From positions 372,001 to 436,000 of the forward strand of contig OZ244066.1 in NCBI GenBank assembly GCA_965215545.1: a stretch of DNA of 64,000 bases, given 5' to 3'. Each line of letters begins with the position of its first letter. Within the stretch, counting starts at the first letter, position 1. This document shows, piece after piece, positions 52,666 through 62,200 of this stretch. The notes beneath the pieces are model-generated. The model saw only the letters and a list, made by a program, of their open reading frames with translations, made no database searches and was not told the origin of the DNA. This stretch comes from MPNP01 sp965215545. GTDB lineage: Bacteria > Pseudomonadota > Alphaproteobacteria > Rhodobacterales > Rhodobacteraceae. The position numbers and the translations under genes are program-made.

Positions 52666-53165
52666 GTGGGCAGTGCCGGGGTGGGCCCGGGACGAAGGGG
52701 GAGACGGCCAAGATCGGGGGGTGCGTCGTCGGCATCGAGATAGCGCCAGCCCTGGAAAGGGCGCATGGGATACTGCGCGGTCAGGGTGAGGAGCGGCGAA
52801 AAGACCAGCAGGCAGCCCCGGCCCGCCGCAGTGCGGCGGCCAAAGGCGGGGATGCGTTCCGGCGTTCCATCGGTGCAGGACTCGATGGCAGTGATCCGCT
52901 GGCGGACGCAGATCATGCCCCTGATGACCCAGTAGATCGAGCCGCCGGCCACGAGTTCTTCCCAGCGCCGGGGGCGATGGAGGGTGCGGTGCTCGGGCTG
53001 GTCATAGCGTCCGGTCCGGATACCCTCGGCTTGATGAGTGGCGAGTTCGAGGGCGGAACTGATGCCGACACAGAGTTTGACGAGATGAATCTGAGCGGAC
53101 GGCATGGGCGTGTCAGGTGGCGGGCGGTGCGGATGATCCGGTTGACATTGACGCGAATGATGCAT
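52641..53165 (-). CDS. DUF1489-family protein
   Basis: 174 residues, a conserved alphaproteobacterial family of unknown function. Signature segments are IHLVKLCVGISSALELATHQAE, RRWEELVAGGSIYWVIRGMICVRQRI and the end RPFQGWRYLDADDAPPDLG. The start at 53165 has GGAGGAAAGG upstream; the ATG at 53105 (MPSAQIHLVKL) is closer to the usual family start but lacks a ribosome site. It is divergent from rpsD. Confidence 0.85.
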   Translation of the reverse strand: MHHSRQCQPDHPHRPPPDTPMPSAQIHLVKLCVGISSALELATHQAEGIRTGRYDQPEHRTLHRPRRWEELVAGGSIYWVIRGMICVRQRITAIESCTDGTPERIPAFGRRTAAGRGCLLVFSPLLTLTAQYPMRPFQGWRYLDADDAPPDLGRLPLRPGPTPALPTRKPGHRG

Positions 53166-53292
53166 AGCGGCCTTTCCTCCACCCAGGATGTGGATACCTT
53201 GGTGTTGGCGGCTCCCGCAAGGGAAATCCTGTCGCCTGGCCCGGCGGGGCAGGAAAGGACAACACCCTTCAGACAAGTGAGGGAGATCAGCC

Positions 53293-53913
53293 GTGACCAA
53301 ACGCACGACTGCCAAGTACAAGATCGACCGCCGCATGGGCGAGAATATCTGGGGGCGACCCAAGTCACCGGTCAACATTCGCAAATACGGGCCAGGCCAG
53401 CATGGCCAGCGCCGGGGACGGAAACTGTCGGATTACGGCATCCAGCTGCGAGCCAAACAGATGCTCAAGGGCCATTATGGCGATCTGACCGAAAAACAGT
53501 TCCGACGGACCTTCGCGGAAGCCGAGCGGATGCGGGGGGACACCGGCCAGAATCTCATCGGACTGCTTGAGAGGCGCCTTGATGCCGTCGTGTACCGGGC
53601 CAAGTTCGTCTCGACGATCTTTGCCGCCCGGCAATTCGTGAACCATGGCCATGTGACCGTCAACGGCAAGCGGGTCAACATTCCGTCGTACCGGGTCAAG
53701 GAAGGCGATACGATCCAGGTCCGGGAAAAGTCGCGCGATCTGGCCATCGTGACCATGGCGATCAAGCTGCAGGAGCGCGAGCCCCCCAGCTATATCGATG
53801 TCGACGTCAAGTCCCTCACCGCCCGGTTCGTCCGCACCCCGGAGTTGCAGGACGTCCCGTATCAGTCGATCATGGAACCCAACCTGGTGGTTGAATATTA
53901 CGCCAAGAACTGA
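53293..53913 (+). CDS. rpsD: 30S ribosomal protein S4
   Basis: Primary 16S rRNA-binding protein initiating small-subunit assembly. 206 residues, full length, GTG start with GGGAGA upstream. N-terminal RRMGENIWGRPKSPVNIRKYGPGQHGQRR, and the S4 RNA-binding fold RLDAVVYRAKFVSTIFAARQFVNHGHVTVNGKRVNIPSYRVKEGD. It stands alone rather than in the alpha operon, as in many alphaproteobacteria. Confidence 0.98.
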   Translation: MTKRTTAKYKIDRRMGENIWGRPKSPVNIRKYGPGQHGQRRGRKLSDYGIQLRAKQMLKGHYGDLTEKQFRRTFAEAERMRGDTGQNLIGLLERRLDAVVYRAKFVSTIFAARQFVNHGHVTVNGKRVNIPSYRVKEGDTIQVREKSRDLAIVTMAIKLQEREPPSYIDVDVKSLTARFVRTPELQDVPYQSIMEPNLVVEYYAKN

Positions 53914-53958
53914 GTCAACACCCCGCCCGCGAGCAGGGGCTGCCGCCGGGGCGCCCTG

Positions 53959-55206
53959 ATGGCCACTCGCGGCCGCAGTGTTGATCTCGCCGACGTCGGC
54001 AGCCTGCCGGTCTGGCGCCGTCCCCTCTTCCTGCTCTGTGTCGTGGCAGCGGCCATGCCGCTGTCCTTTGCGACCTGGTCCGCGCTGCTCAACAATTTTG
54101 TCATCGAGGTTGCCGCCTTTGATGGGGTCAGCATTGGCTGGCTGCACACTGTCCGGGAAATCCCGGGCTTGCTGGCCATCGGTGTCATTGCCCTGTTGAT
54201 CCTTCTGCACGAGCAGGTCCTGTGTCTGGTGTCGTTGATCCTGCTGGGGGCGGCAACCGCAGTTGTCGCCTGGTTCCCCGGCTTTGAAGGCCTGCTGATC
54301 ACCACGGTGCTCAGTTCGATCGGGTTCCATTATTTCGAGACCGTCAACCAGTCCCTGCAATTGCAGTGGATTGCCAAGGACAAGGCACCCCAGATCATCG
54401 GCTGGCTTGTTGCTGTCGGATCCTTCTTTTCCCTGCTGGCCTATCTCGGCGTCATTCTGGCCTGGCGCTGGCTGGAACTCGATTACAATGCCATCTACAT
54501 GGTGGCCGGCTGTGCCACGATCATCCTGGCCCTGATCTGTTTCGTCACCTTTCCCCGCTTTGAAGGCAGCACCAAACAGAGGGTGCGCATGGTGCTCAGG
54601 TGGCGCTATTGGCTCTATTATGTCCTCCAGCTCATGTCCGGGGCCCGCCGCCAGATCTTTGTCGTGTTCGCCGCCTTCATGATGGTCGAGCACTTTGGCT
54701 TTGCGGTCCATGAGGTCACGGCACTGTTCATCATCAATTTCATCGTCAACATCATCTTTGCACCGTTGATGGGCAAGGCCGTCGGGCATTTCGGGGAGCG
54801 GGCTGCCCTGGCCTTCGAGTACACCGGACTCGCGCTGGTGTTCCTGGCGTATGGTGGCATCTACTATTTTGGCTGGGGTGCCCTGCTGGCTGCCATCCTC
54901 TATATCCTGGATCATCTCTTCTTTGCGCTGGCCTTTGCCCTCAGGACCTATTTCCAGAAAATCGCTGATCCGGCTGACATCGCCCCCACCGCCGCCGTGG
55001 CCTTCACCATCAATCATGTTGCGGCCGTCTTCCTGCCGGCCCTGCTTGGCTATCTCTGGATCCATTCACCGGAACATGTCTTTGTGCTGGCTGCCATCAT
55101 GGCATTGATGTCCCTGGTGCTGGCGCTCCTGATCCCGCGCCATCCGGTCCCGGGCAGGGAAACGATCTTCTGCCGCGTCGGCCAGCACTGTGCAGACCGG
55201 TCGTGA
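53959..55206 (+). CDS. MFS transporter
   Basis: 415 residues with about 12 hydrophobic segments of the major facilitator superfamily, for example LFLLCVVAAAMPLSFATW, LLAIGVIALLILLHEQVLCLVSLILL, FFSLLAYLGVILAWRW and VFVLAAIMALMSLVLALLI. Substrate unknown; no cytoplasmic loop motif is diagnostic. 45 bp after rpsD with no obvious terminator, so part of its expression may come from rpsD. Confidence 0.82.
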   Translation: MATRGRSVDLADVGSLPVWRRPLFLLCVVAAAMPLSFATWSALLNNFVIEVAAFDGVSIGWLHTVREIPGLLAIGVIALLILLHEQVLCLVSLILLGAATAVVAWFPGFEGLLITTVLSSIGFHYFETVNQSLQLQWIAKDKAPQIIGWLVAVGSFFSLLAYLGVILAWRWLELDYNAIYMVAGCATIILALICFVTFPRFEGSTKQRVRMVLRWRYWLYYVLQLMSGARRQIFVVFAAFMMVEHFGFAVHEVTALFIINFIVNIIFAPLMGKAVGHFGERAALAFEYTGLALVFLAYGGIYYFGWGALLAAILYILDHLFFALAFALRTYFQKIADPADIAPTAAVAFTINHVAAVFLPALLGYLWIHSPEHVFVLAAIMALMSLVLALLIPRHPVPGRETIFCRVGQHCADRS

Positions 55207-55248
55207 TGCTGCTATGATGCCGGGGCAACTTCAGCAAGGCACGGACAG

Positions 55249-55893
55249 ATGTTTTCATTCATGAGCGGCAAGGATCGGACCCCCGCACCCGACAGCACCC
55301 TCCCGGGTCGGGACACCCCGATCAAGACCAGCAGCCACCATCACGTCAATGGCAACCCCCTGCAGGGGCCCTACCCCGCCGGTCATGAACAGGCCCTGTT
55401 CGGCATGGGTTGCTTCTGGGGCGTGGAGCGGCTCTTCTGGACGCAGGACGGGGTCTTTGTGACATCGGTCGGTTATGCCGGGGGCCAGACACCCAATCCA
55501 ACCTACCGGGAAGTCTGCACTGGCCTGACCGGCCACAATGAGGTGGCGCAGGTGGTCTTCGATCCGGCCCGGATCTCCTATGACACGCTGCTGAGGATTT
55601 TCTGGGAGGGGCACGATCCAACCCAGGGCATGCGCCAGGGCAACGATGTCGGCACCCAGTATCGATCAGGGATCTATTGTTCGACCGAGGCGCATTTCGA
55701 GGCGGCCAGGGCCAGTCGGGATCGCTATGCACGGCACTTGCGCGCCGCCGGTCTCGGGGCCATCACCACCGAGATCCTCATGGTCCCGGCATACTATCTC
55801 GCCGAGGACTATCACCAGCAGTACCTGGCCAAGGTCCCGGGCGGCTACTGCAGCATGCGGGGCACCGGTGTGGCCTGTCCAGTCAATGGATGA
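55249..55893 (+). CDS. msrA: Peptide methionine-S-sulfoxide reductase
   Basis: Reduces (S)-methionine sulfoxide in proteins. 214 residues; active-site GMGCFWGVERLFW near residue 53, then SVGYAGGQTPNPTYREVCTGLTGHNEVAQVVFDP, FWEGHDPTQGMRQGNDVGTQYRSGIY and the DYHQQYL region. The C-terminal YCSMRGTGVACPV supplies resolving cysteines. An N-terminal His-rich stretch (SSHHHVNG) precedes the domain. Overlaps prmA by 8 bp. Confidence 0.96.
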   Translation: MFSFMSGKDRTPAPDSTLPGRDTPIKTSSHHHVNGNPLQGPYPAGHEQALFGMGCFWGVERLFWTQDGVFVTSVGYAGGQTPNPTYREVCTGLTGHNEVAQVVFDPARISYDTLLRIFWEGHDPTQGMRQGNDVGTQYRSGIYCSTEAHFEAARASRDRYARHLRAAGLGAITTEILMVPAYYLAEDYHQQYLAKVPGGYCSMRGTGVACPVNG

Positions 55894-56755
55894 CCGGACC
55901 TACACGGCCACATTCCAGACGCCCGACCGGAACACCGCCACCCGGATCGAGACAGCCCTGGCAGAATTGACCACGCCCGCCGAGGCCATCACGACCCGGA
56001 TCCTCGCCGGGGATCAATGGGAGGTTGTGGCATATTTCAGCGCACCGCCCGATCCACACGCCCTGCAGCCGATTGCCGCAACCAGCAGCACGACGGCAGT
56101 CACCATCGCGGAACTTCCTGATGTCGACTGGGTTACCGAATCGCACAGGATGCTGCCTCCCGTGACCATCGGGCGGTTCTGGATTCACCGCAGTGACACA
56201 AGCCATGCCAGACCCGACGGCTTGCACCCTCTCTGCGTGGAGGCCTCGGAGGCCTTCGGAACCGGACATCATGCCTCGACACAGGGGTGTCTGCTCGCGA
56301 TTGATCATCTGGCCCAGGCAGGCATCATGCCCACCACCATCTGCGATCTCGGGTGCGGGACGGCCATCCTGGCCATGGCTGCAGCCCGCTGCTGGCCGGC
56401 TACCATCATCGCCACGGATCATGATGAGCGCGCCATTGCCATCGCGGCGACCACCCTGGCGGCCAACGGTTTGACCGATCCCATTGCCCTTGCGGTGGCC
56501 AGCGGGTTCAACCATCCCATGCACAGCCGGACACAACCCTATGACCTGATCCTCGCCAACCTGCTCCTTTCCGAGATCCTGGCGCTGGCTGGGGACGCAT
56601 CGGAACATTGTCGTCGGGGCGGCAGGATTGTCCTTGCCGGCCTGCTCGTCAGCCAGGCCGAACGGGTCCGGACCGCCTGCCAACGGTTTGGACTTGTCGA
56701 AGAGCGGGCCTTGGTGCTGGACGACTGGATCACCCTGATGATGCGCCGGTTCTGA
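55886..56755 (+). CDS. prmA: Ribosomal protein L11 methyltransferase
   Basis: SAM-dependent trimethylation of L11. 289 residues from the ATG at 55886, inside the 3' end of msrA. N-terminal L11-recognition domain, HPLCVEASEAFGTGHHASTQGCLLAI, SAM motif I ICDLGCGTAILAMAAA, acidic DHDERAIAIA and the family motif YDLILANLLLSEIL (usually NILA). Fits PrmA despite a divergent N-terminus. Confidence 0.9.
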   Translation: MDDRTYTATFQTPDRNTATRIETALAELTTPAEAITTRILAGDQWEVVAYFSAPPDPHALQPIAATSSTTAVTIAELPDVDWVTESHRMLPPVTIGRFWIHRSDTSHARPDGLHPLCVEASEAFGTGHHASTQGCLLAIDHLAQAGIMPTTICDLGCGTAILAMAAARCWPATIIATDHDERAIAIAATTLAANGLTDPIALAVASGFNHPMHSRTQPYDLILANLLLSEILALAGDASEHCRRGGRIVLAGLLVSQAERVRTACQRFGLVEERALVLDDWITLMMRRF

Positions 56756-56781
56756 CCGGTTGCCACGGATGGCCCCCGTGT

Positions 56782-57768
56782 TCACACGCTGGGTTCGAGG
56801 GCCCGGGTGACGCCCGCATCGCTGGCAAGGCGTGCCTCGATGGCCGCCCGGGTCGGGGGCTCGCAGCCCTCGACCTCACAATTCAGGGAGGCGGCAGCCA
56901 CGGCAAAACCGAGCATCCTCTCAAGGTCATCAAGGGTCAGAGCGCGCAGGGTTGCGCGTTCCGAAATCCGGCGCCGGGCCAGCCAGGCCAGGGTTGCACC
57001 CATGAGTGTATCACCGGCCCCGACCGTGTCCCGCAGGCGCCGCGGGGTGACATTGATCCTGACGGTGCCGGCCGCCGTGGTGGCAAAGGCCCCTTCGCTG
57101 TCGCCAGTCACGATGACCAGATCGCTGCCGCGGCGCAGCCGGTCGAGGGCGAAGGAATCGGGATCGGTGCCCGGGTGGAGGAAGGCAATATCCTCACGGC
57201 TGAGTTTGACGATGGTGGCGTGGTCGCAAAGTGCTGTGAGGCGCTGCAACCAGTCGCTGCGATCCTCGAGCAGGGCACTGCGCACATTGGGATCAATCGA
57301 GATGATGCCATGGGGGAGATGCCGCCGGGCCAGGGCGGCGATGCGCTCGCCGGCGGCGGTGGGGATGAGCGATATCGAACCGACATGCAGGATGGACCGG
57401 GACCCGGGATCGGCCAGGGCGGGAGTCATGAAGCGGTTGGCTGTCCCTTCATTGTGAAAGGCATAGCGCGGTGTGCCGGTCGACATGTCGACAAAGGCCA
57501 GCGTTGTGAGCCGATCGCTGGGCTGGACGTGGCGACAGTCGACACCGTTGGCTGCGAGATGGTCATGGAGCATGACGCCGAAAAGGTCGGTCGACAACGC
57601 CCCGATGAAACGGGGCTTGCCACCGGCGCGAGCGGCGGCCACGGCCACATTGTAGGGTGATCCTCCCGGTTTGGGAATGTAGGCCTGCTGGCCGTCCGGC
57701 ATCGTGGTGGGGACAAAATCGATCAGGGCCTCGCCGCAGATGTGGATGGGGTCAGCGGGCATGATCAT
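56782..57768 (-). CDS. PfkB-family sugar kinase (fructokinase-like)
   Basis: Ribokinase-fold kinase, probably on fructose or another ketose. About 328 residues. GEALIDFVPTT at the N-terminus, PGGSPYNVAVAAARAGG (first PfkB signature), NEGTANRFM, ISIDPNVR and the second signature DTVGAGDTLMGATLAWL with catalytic Asp. It starts 4-10 bp after the hisS stop (ATG 57768 or 57762), so the two are in one unit. Substrate is inferred from similarity to fructokinases. Confidence 0.88.
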   Translation of the reverse strand: MIMPADPIHICGEALIDFVPTTMPDGQQAYIPKPGGSPYNVAVAAARAGGKPRFIGALSTDLFGVMLHDHLAANGVDCRHVQPSDRLTTLAFVDMSTGTPRYAFHNEGTANRFMTPALADPGSRSILHVGSISLIPTAAGERIAALARRHLPHGIISIDPNVRSALLEDRSDWLQRLTALCDHATIVKLSREDIAFLHPGTDPDSFALDRLRRGSDLVIVTGDSEGAFATTAAGTVRINVTPRRLRDTVGAGDTLMGATLAWLARRRISERATLRALTLDDLERMLGFAVAAASLNCEVEGCEPPTRAAIEARLASDAGVTRALEPSV

Positions 57769-57772
57769 GACA

Positions 57773-59245
57773 TCATGATGACGGCGGATTGTGCCGGGCC
57801 AGGATCTTGCGGACTGCGGGGACCAGTTCGTCCGTGACCACCTCGATCTGCCAGTCCCGGGCCTGCCAGGCTTCCTTGGTGGCCGATCGGGCAATCTCCC
57901 GACCGCGATGCAGGTCCTTGAGCTGGAGAACGTTCCGCAACCGTTCATCCTCGCCCTGAATGACCGCAACCGGACTGTTCCTCTGATCGGCGTATTTGAG
58001 TTGTTTGCCGAAATTGCGCGCATTGCCGAGATAGAGTTCGGCCCGGATGCCGCTGGTGCGCAACTCGCTCACAAGACCCTGATACTCGGCCAGACGATCC
58101 CGATCCATGACAGTGACCAGAACCGGTCCCGACGGGGGTGACACCGGGGGCTGGATGGCCTTGAGGCCAAGGGCCAGGCGTTCAATGCCAACCGAGATGC
58201 CCGTGGCCGGGACGTCCTGGCCGGTAAAACGCCGGACGAGACCATCATAGCGGCCCCCGCCGATCACCGAACCGAGGCGGGCCCCATCGCCGGCAAGTTC
58301 AGCCTCGACGATGAAGCCGGTGTAGTAGCCAAGCCCCCTGACCACAGTCATGTCCGGTCGGCACGAGGAGACACTGGCATGACTGGCCGCAAGGAAGTCC
58401 ATCAGGCTCTCCAGACTGTCGAGGCCGGCTTCCCCTGCACGGGTGGCGCCGATGAGGGGGCGCAATTCGGCAAGGAGCTGGGCGGCAGGCGCCGAGCCCA
58501 GTTCGAGGATATGGGTGACCAGTTCAATCTGTCCCGGGCCCAGCCGGGCGCCCGGGGTGAAATCTCCACTGGCATCGCGGCGACCGTCGCCGAGCAATTG
58601 CTGGACGGCGGGAAGGCCGAGACGGTCGAGCTTGTCAATGGCACGCAGGACGGTGCCATAGCGTCCATCCGCACCGTCCTCGGGATCGAGGCCCGCTGTC
58701 TGCAGGGCCCCATCGAGGATCCGGCGGTTGTTGACACGCAGGGTGTAGGACTCCGGGGCGACGCCCAGGGCTTCGAGGATGTCCATGGCCAGAATGCACA
58801 TCTCGCCGTCGGCAGCGACCGAGGCGGACCCCACGGTGTCGGCATCACACTGGATGAACTGGCGGAAACGGCCCGGCCCGGGTTTTTCATTCCGCCACAC
58901 CGGGTCGATGGCATAGCGGCGATAGGGTAACGGCAGCATGTTGCGATGCATGGCAGCCGCCCGGGCCAGTGGGGCTGTCAGGTCATAGCGCAGAGCCAGC
59001 CAGCGGTCATTCTCGGGCCAGGCAAACACGCCCTCGTTGGGACGGTCCTTGTCAGGCAGAAACGTGCCCAGCGCATCGAGATACTCGACAGCTGGGGATT
59101 GCAGGCGCTCAAACCCGTAGCGATGAAAGATCCCGGCAATTGTCCGCACCATGACCTCGCGCTGTTCGACATCGTCACCGAACCTGTCATGGAACCCGGG
59201 TGGCAGCCGGGCGGCGATGCGTCCGGGGCGGGGTGTCTTGCTCAT
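57773..59245 (-). CDS. hisS: Histidine--tRNA ligase
   Basis: Class II aminoacyl-tRNA synthetase, 490 residues, on the long side. Motif 1 region YGFERLQSPAVEYLDAL, motif 2 PVWRNEKPGPGRFRQFIQCDADTVG, HisA-type GYYTGFIVEAEL and GGGRYDGLVRRF, motif 3 VPATGISVGIERLAL, and a C-terminal anticodon-binding domain (VTVMDRDRLAEYQGLVSELRTSGIRAELYLG). This form lacks one of the usual insertion features seen in E. coli, as in many alphaproteobacteria. Confidence 0.96.
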   Translation of the reverse strand: MSKTPRPGRIAARLPPGFHDRFGDDVEQREVMVRTIAGIFHRYGFERLQSPAVEYLDALGTFLPDKDRPNEGVFAWPENDRWLALRYDLTAPLARAAAMHRNMLPLPYRRYAIDPVWRNEKPGPGRFRQFIQCDADTVGSASVAADGEMCILAMDILEALGVAPESYTLRVNNRRILDGALQTAGLDPEDGADGRYGTVLRAIDKLDRLGLPAVQQLLGDGRRDASGDFTPGARLGPGQIELVTHILELGSAPAAQLLAELRPLIGATRAGEAGLDSLESLMDFLAASHASVSSCRPDMTVVRGLGYYTGFIVEAELAGDGARLGSVIGGGRYDGLVRRFTGQDVPATGISVGIERLALGLKAIQPPVSPPSGPVLVTVMDRDRLAEYQGLVSELRTSGIRAELYLGNARNFGKQLKYADQRNSPVAVIQGEDERLRNVLQLKDLHRGREIARSATKEAWQARDWQIEVVTDELVPAVRKILARHNPPSS

Positions 59246-59288
59246 TGTCCGCCCACCGATGGTGGGAAGAGGCGGGGATGACCGGACA

Positions 59289-62200
59289 TCACGTGACGCT
59301 CAGATTGATCACGCCGTCGGTCCTGATGATGGCATCCCGGGCCGCCCTGGTGATCTGGAAGCGTCGCGGGATCAGGATCTCGACCTGATTCTGCATTCCC
59401 TTGTGGATGGGGCAGAGCCGCACCATCACATCGAGTTCGGGAACCGCCTTGCCCCCTTCCCCATCAAGGATGGTCAGGATCCGGGGCGGTACCGACTCGG
59501 CATTGTAGTAGATCCCGATCGTCTTGCGCGGCAGGGGCCGCCGCCGCGAGAGAGGCCGCCGCCGCGAGAGAGGCCGGATCCGGGAGACGTTGACAGTCAG
59601 CCGGTCATTGTACTTCCTGACATTCAGATAGGCCGAGACACAGATGGTCTCGGTCAGCGGCATGGGTGTATCCTCGAGATCCTGGGGAAAGACGAAACCC
59701 TCGATCTCATCGGTCCGGTCGGCCAGCTTGATGATGGCCATCCGCTTGTTGGTCTTGGACTGACGGGACGTGACGCTGGCCAGGACGCCTGCAACCTTGA
59801 CATTGTATTTCTCCGGCAACGTCTCGGCCCCCCTGCGAAGCACGGCCGTGACGTCGGCGATGTCGGAACAGGCCAGCGCCGCCAATTCTGTCTCATAGGT
59901 CTCCAGCGGGTGACCGGAGATGTACATGCCCAGGACATGCATCTCGTTGGCCAGACGTTCGGCGGATGGCCAATCATCGGTCCGGACCAGTTCGGGCCTG
60001 CTCACCTGGTCGTCATCATCGCCAAACAGCGACTCCTGCTCGAACCTTTCCTGTTCCGCCGCCGCCCGGTGGTAGGCAAAGAGACGCTCGATTGATTCGT
60101 GCACGGCCTTGCGATTGGGGGCCAGGCGATCAAACACCCCAGCCATGACCATCTGCTCCACGGCCCCGCGATTCATCAGTTGCAGGTCGACCCGGCGGGC
60201 AAAATCGAACATATCGGCAAAGGGTGTGTCGCCCCGGGCCGCCACGATCATGCGGGCCACCTCGGTCCCGACCCCCTTGATGGCATCGAGGGCATAGTGG
60301 ATCACCTGTCCCTCGGACCGGAAGCCGACCCCGGAGCGGTTGATGCAGGGCGGTTCGAGTTCGATGCCCAGCCGGGCAAGTTCGCGGGCGTAGGTGGCAA
60401 TCTCGTCAGTGAGTTCCCGCTCATAGGTCATGGCCGATGCCATGAAGGCTGCCGGGTGGTGGCACTTGAGCCAGGCTGTCTGGTAACTGGTTGCGGCATA
60501 GCCGGCGGCATGGGCCTTGTTGAACCCGTATTCGGCAAATTTTTCCAGGAGTTTCCAGACTTTCTCGGCCACGCTGGCACTGACACCCTTGGCCCTGGCA
60601 CCCTTGATGAACCGGGGTTTTTCCCGCGCCATTTCCTCGGGGAGCTTTTTGCCCATGGCCTTGCGCAGGATATCAGCATGACCCCGTGTATAGCCACCCA
60701 TCCGTCGGGCGATCTCCATCACCTGTTCCTGGTAGACGATGATGCCGTTGGTCTCATCGAGCAGGGGGTCGATCAGGGGATGGTAGCGCATGGAGCGTTT
60801 CTCGCCGTGCTTGACCTGGCAGTATTCGGGGATATTCGCCATCGGGCCCGGGCGATAGAGGGCCAGAAGGGCGATGATATCCTCGATCCGGTTTGGCTTC
60901 ATCATGCGCAGGGATTCAACCATGCCGCCGCTTTCAACCTGGAACACACCCAGCGTGTCGCCCGAGGCATAGAGGTTGAAAACCTCCGGGTCATCGAAGC
61001 CGATGGTGTCGAGATCGATCTCGATGCCCTCTTCCCGCAGCGTGGTCAGGGTATGGTTGATGGTCGACAGGGTCTGCAGACCCAGAAAGTCCATCTTGAC
61101 CAGCCCGGCCTTTTCTGTCCATTTCATGTCGAACTGCGTGGTGGGCATCTGCTCGGGATCATCGTTCTGCAGGGGCAGGATCTGCTGCAAAGGCTGATTG
61201 CCGATCACCACCCCGGCCGGGTGTCGCGAGGTGTTGCGCGGCAGACCCTCGATCTGGTCGATCAGCGCAAACAGGTTCCGGATTTCATCGCTGGACCGCA
61301 TTTCAGACGCCAGCACCGTGTTGGTGCCGATCTGCGCCCGCAGGCTACGGTTCGAACTGGAATCGACCTCATCGCTCAGGGCCACAAGCTTGCCTCTTGG
61401 AATCCGCAGGACACGCCCGAAATCGCGGATGGCGGCCTTGGTCCCGAGCGTGCCGAATGTGATGATCTGGGCCACCCGCTCGGCTCCGTATCGTTCGCAG
61501 ACATAGTCAACCACCCGGCCCCGGCTCTCCTGACAGAAATCGATATCGAAATCAGGGACGGAATCCCGTTCCGGATTCAGGAAGCGCTCGAAGAGCAGCG
61601 AGTAGCGGATCGGGTCAAGGTTCGTGATGCGCAGGGCGTAGGCCACCAGCGAGCCCACACCCGAGCCCCGACCGGGTCCCACGGGAATGTCCCGATCCTT
61701 GGCCCAGACCACAAAATCGTGGACAATCAGATAGTAGCCCGAGAATCCCTTCTGCCGGATGATGTCGAGCTCATACTCGAGGCGCTGCGTGTACTCATCC
61801 CGACTGGCGGCCGGCTCATGGGTCGAAAGGCGCCAGGTCAGGCCCTCCTCGGCAAGACGGCGCAGATCCTCATCCTCGTTCTCACTGAACTTCGGCAGCA
61901 TGGGGCTGCGGGTCTTGGTGTTGAACCGGCATCGCTGGGCGATCTCATGGGTGTTCTCGATGGCCTCGGGCAGGTCGGCAAAGAGTTCGGCCATCTCGAC
62001 CGGTGTCTTCAGACCGTGCTCCCGGGTCAACAGGCGCCGCTTGTCATGCTGCGTCGCATAGCCGCCGTGCTTGATGTAAAACAGCAGATCAACGGCATCA
62101 TAGGCATCGCTGTCGAGAAACCGGACATCATTGGTGGCCACGAGCGGCAGTTCGAGGTCGTAGGCCATCTCGATCATGGCGGTCTCGGTTTTTTCCTCAT

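Noticed and set aside
53365..55065. A 566-codon minus-strand frame
   Set aside because: Antisense to rpsD and the MFS gene, with Asp/Gln/Gly-rich shadow composition.
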